Positions 63,289 through 64,000 of a DNA stretch of 64,000 bases are shown here, piece by piece (position 1 is the stretch's first letter; every line of letters starts with the position of its first letter). Made by a program: the position numbers and the translations under genes. The notes beneath the pieces are model-generated. The model was given only the letters and a program-made list of their open reading frames with translations, was not told the DNA's origin and did no database searches. Source of the stretch: Pseudoclavibacter sp. AY1F1 (GTDB lineage: Bacteria > Actinomycetota > Actinomycetes > Actinomycetales > Microbacteriaceae); assembly GCF_002931075.1 (NCBI RefSeq), contig NZ_PSTQ01000002.1, forward strand, positions 1 through 64,000, read 5' to 3'.

Positions 63289-64000
63289 GTGACGGAGTTC
63301 CGCATTGCCCAGGAGCGCAAGCTCGAAGGCGCCATTCCAGGCCCCAAGTCGCAGGCTCTGACTGCGCGTCGTGAGGCGAGCGTCTCCGCATCGCTTGTTC
63401 CCGCAGTCCCCGTGTACGCGGCAGACGTCGATGGTGCCATCATCCGCGACGTCGACGGCAACCAGTTCGTCGACTTCGGCGCCGGCATCGCCGTCACCAA
63501 CGTCGGCGCGTCGCACCCCCGCGTCGTCGCGGCCGTGCAGGAAGCCGCGTCGCACTTCACGCACACCGCCTTCGGCATCACCCCGTACGAGGGCTACGTC
63601 GCGGTCGCTGAGAAGCTCATCGAGATCACGCCGGGCACGCACGCAAAGAAGGCCGTGCTCCTTAACTCCGGCGCGGAAGCCGTCGAGAACGCGGTCAAGA
63701 TCGCCCGACACTCGACTGGCCGCAACGCCGTCATCGCGTTCGACCACTCGTTCCACGGCCGCACGAACCTCACGATGGCCCTCACCGCGAAGAACGTCCC
63801 GTACAAGGACGGCTTCGGCCCCTTCGCACCCGAGGTCTACCGCGCACCCATGAGCTACCCGTACCGCGACGGCCTGACCGGCGCCGAGGCGGCAGCGCGC
63901 ACGATCGACGTCATCGAGAAGCAGGTTGGCGGCAACAATGTCGCGGCCATCATCATCGAGCCCATCCAGGGTGAGGGCGGCTTCATCGTCCCCGCCGAAG
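63289..64000 (+). CDS. gabT: 4-aminobutyrate aminotransferase, N-terminal part (runs off window)
   Basis: GTG at 63289 after GAGGAAGGAAG starts a frame that stays open to the last base; 237 codons are seen. The protein has the class III aminotransferase pattern: DVDGNQFVDFGAGIAVTNVG, TPYEGYVAVAEKLIE, NSGAEAVENAVKIAR, FDHSFHGRTNLTMALT and IIIEPIQGEGGF. The PLP lysine lies beyond the window. It transfers the amino group of GABA to 2-oxoglutarate. Identification as gabT and not an ornithine or acetylornithine enzyme rests on PYRDGLTGAEAA and on the adjacent PucR regulator. Confidence 0.87.
   Translation, partial: MTEFRIAQERKLEGAIPGPKSQALTARREASVSASLVPAVPVYAADVDGAIIRDVDGNQFVDFGAGIAVTNVGASHPRVVAAVQEAASHFTHTAFGITPYEGYVAVAEKLIEITPGTHAKKAVLLNSGAEAVENAVKIARHSTGRNAVIAFDHSFHGRTNLTMALTAKNVPYKDGFGPFAPEVYRAPMSYPYRDGLTGAEAAARTIDVIEKQVGGNNVAAIIIEPIQGEGGFIVPAE

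Noticed and set aside
61076-63391. 771-codon minus-strand frame across three genes
   Set aside because: It spans the hypothetical gene, the repeat array and the regulator in another frame and has an Arg/Ala/Pro/His-rich shadow composition.

Overview
This window looks like chromosome of a high-GC Gram-positive actinobacterium, most likely a member of Microbacteriaceae (Micrococcales). The reasons are uniformly GC-rich codon use, the gene order mtrA-mtrB-lpqB-comF-hpf-secA, an Rv3235-family gene, pdtaS facing whiB1, an actinobacterial fused MrpA/B antiporter, and a branched-chain amino acid cluster ending in serA-leuB-ilvE. No prophage, insertion sequence, plasmid origin or CRISPR array was seen. 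I assigned the organism from synteny and protein character only.

Layout. 1-160: the 3' part of a 5S rRNA and its terminator. 260-5933 (minus): a five-gene operon (GQWP-rich membrane protein, DUF4129, DUF4350, MoxR ATPase, DUF58) divergent from 6052-15239 (plus): mtrA, mtrB, lpqB, comF, hpf and secA (TTG start). 15342-21580: small actinobacterial genes, an SAF-domain protein plus a ParA/CpaE-like ATPase that lacks the P-loop lysine, the PdtaS-type kinase and WhiB1. 21577-27835: peroxiredoxin, tRNA-Lys(CTT), an aldonolactone-oxidase-like flavoenzyme, an MFS exporter, a DsbA/VKOR disulfide pair and two unknown genes. 28265-34075: an autoregulated TetR gene, an MMPL transporter with a degenerate ABC-ATPase-like C-terminal domain, and a YhgE/Pip-type protein. 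34389-39150: a sugar-phosphate-isomerase-like protein and a CitA/DcuS-type two-component system divergent from dctA. 39263-43602 (minus): a PadR regulator with a membrane partner, CorA and a DUF418 protein. 43700-50485: the six-gene mrp Na+/H+ antiporter operon. 50536-60633: ilvD, ilvB, ilvN, ilvC, serA, leuB and ilvE, the main isoleucine/valine/leucine and serine genes. 61092-64000: an unknown gene, a PucR-type regulator and the start of a GABA aminotransferase gene that runs off the window.

Recurring themes. About ten genes have a TANNNT-like -10 hexamer only 6-8 nt before the start codon, which suggests leaderless mRNAs; this moves the start of ilvD and corA to the second ATG. Intergenic regions carry short tandem repeats (10-19 bp units) and a nested palindromic element present twice (about 23.8 and 34.2 kb). 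The most unusual protein is the MMPL fusion at 28899-31856. Most other genes are ordinary housekeeping functions.
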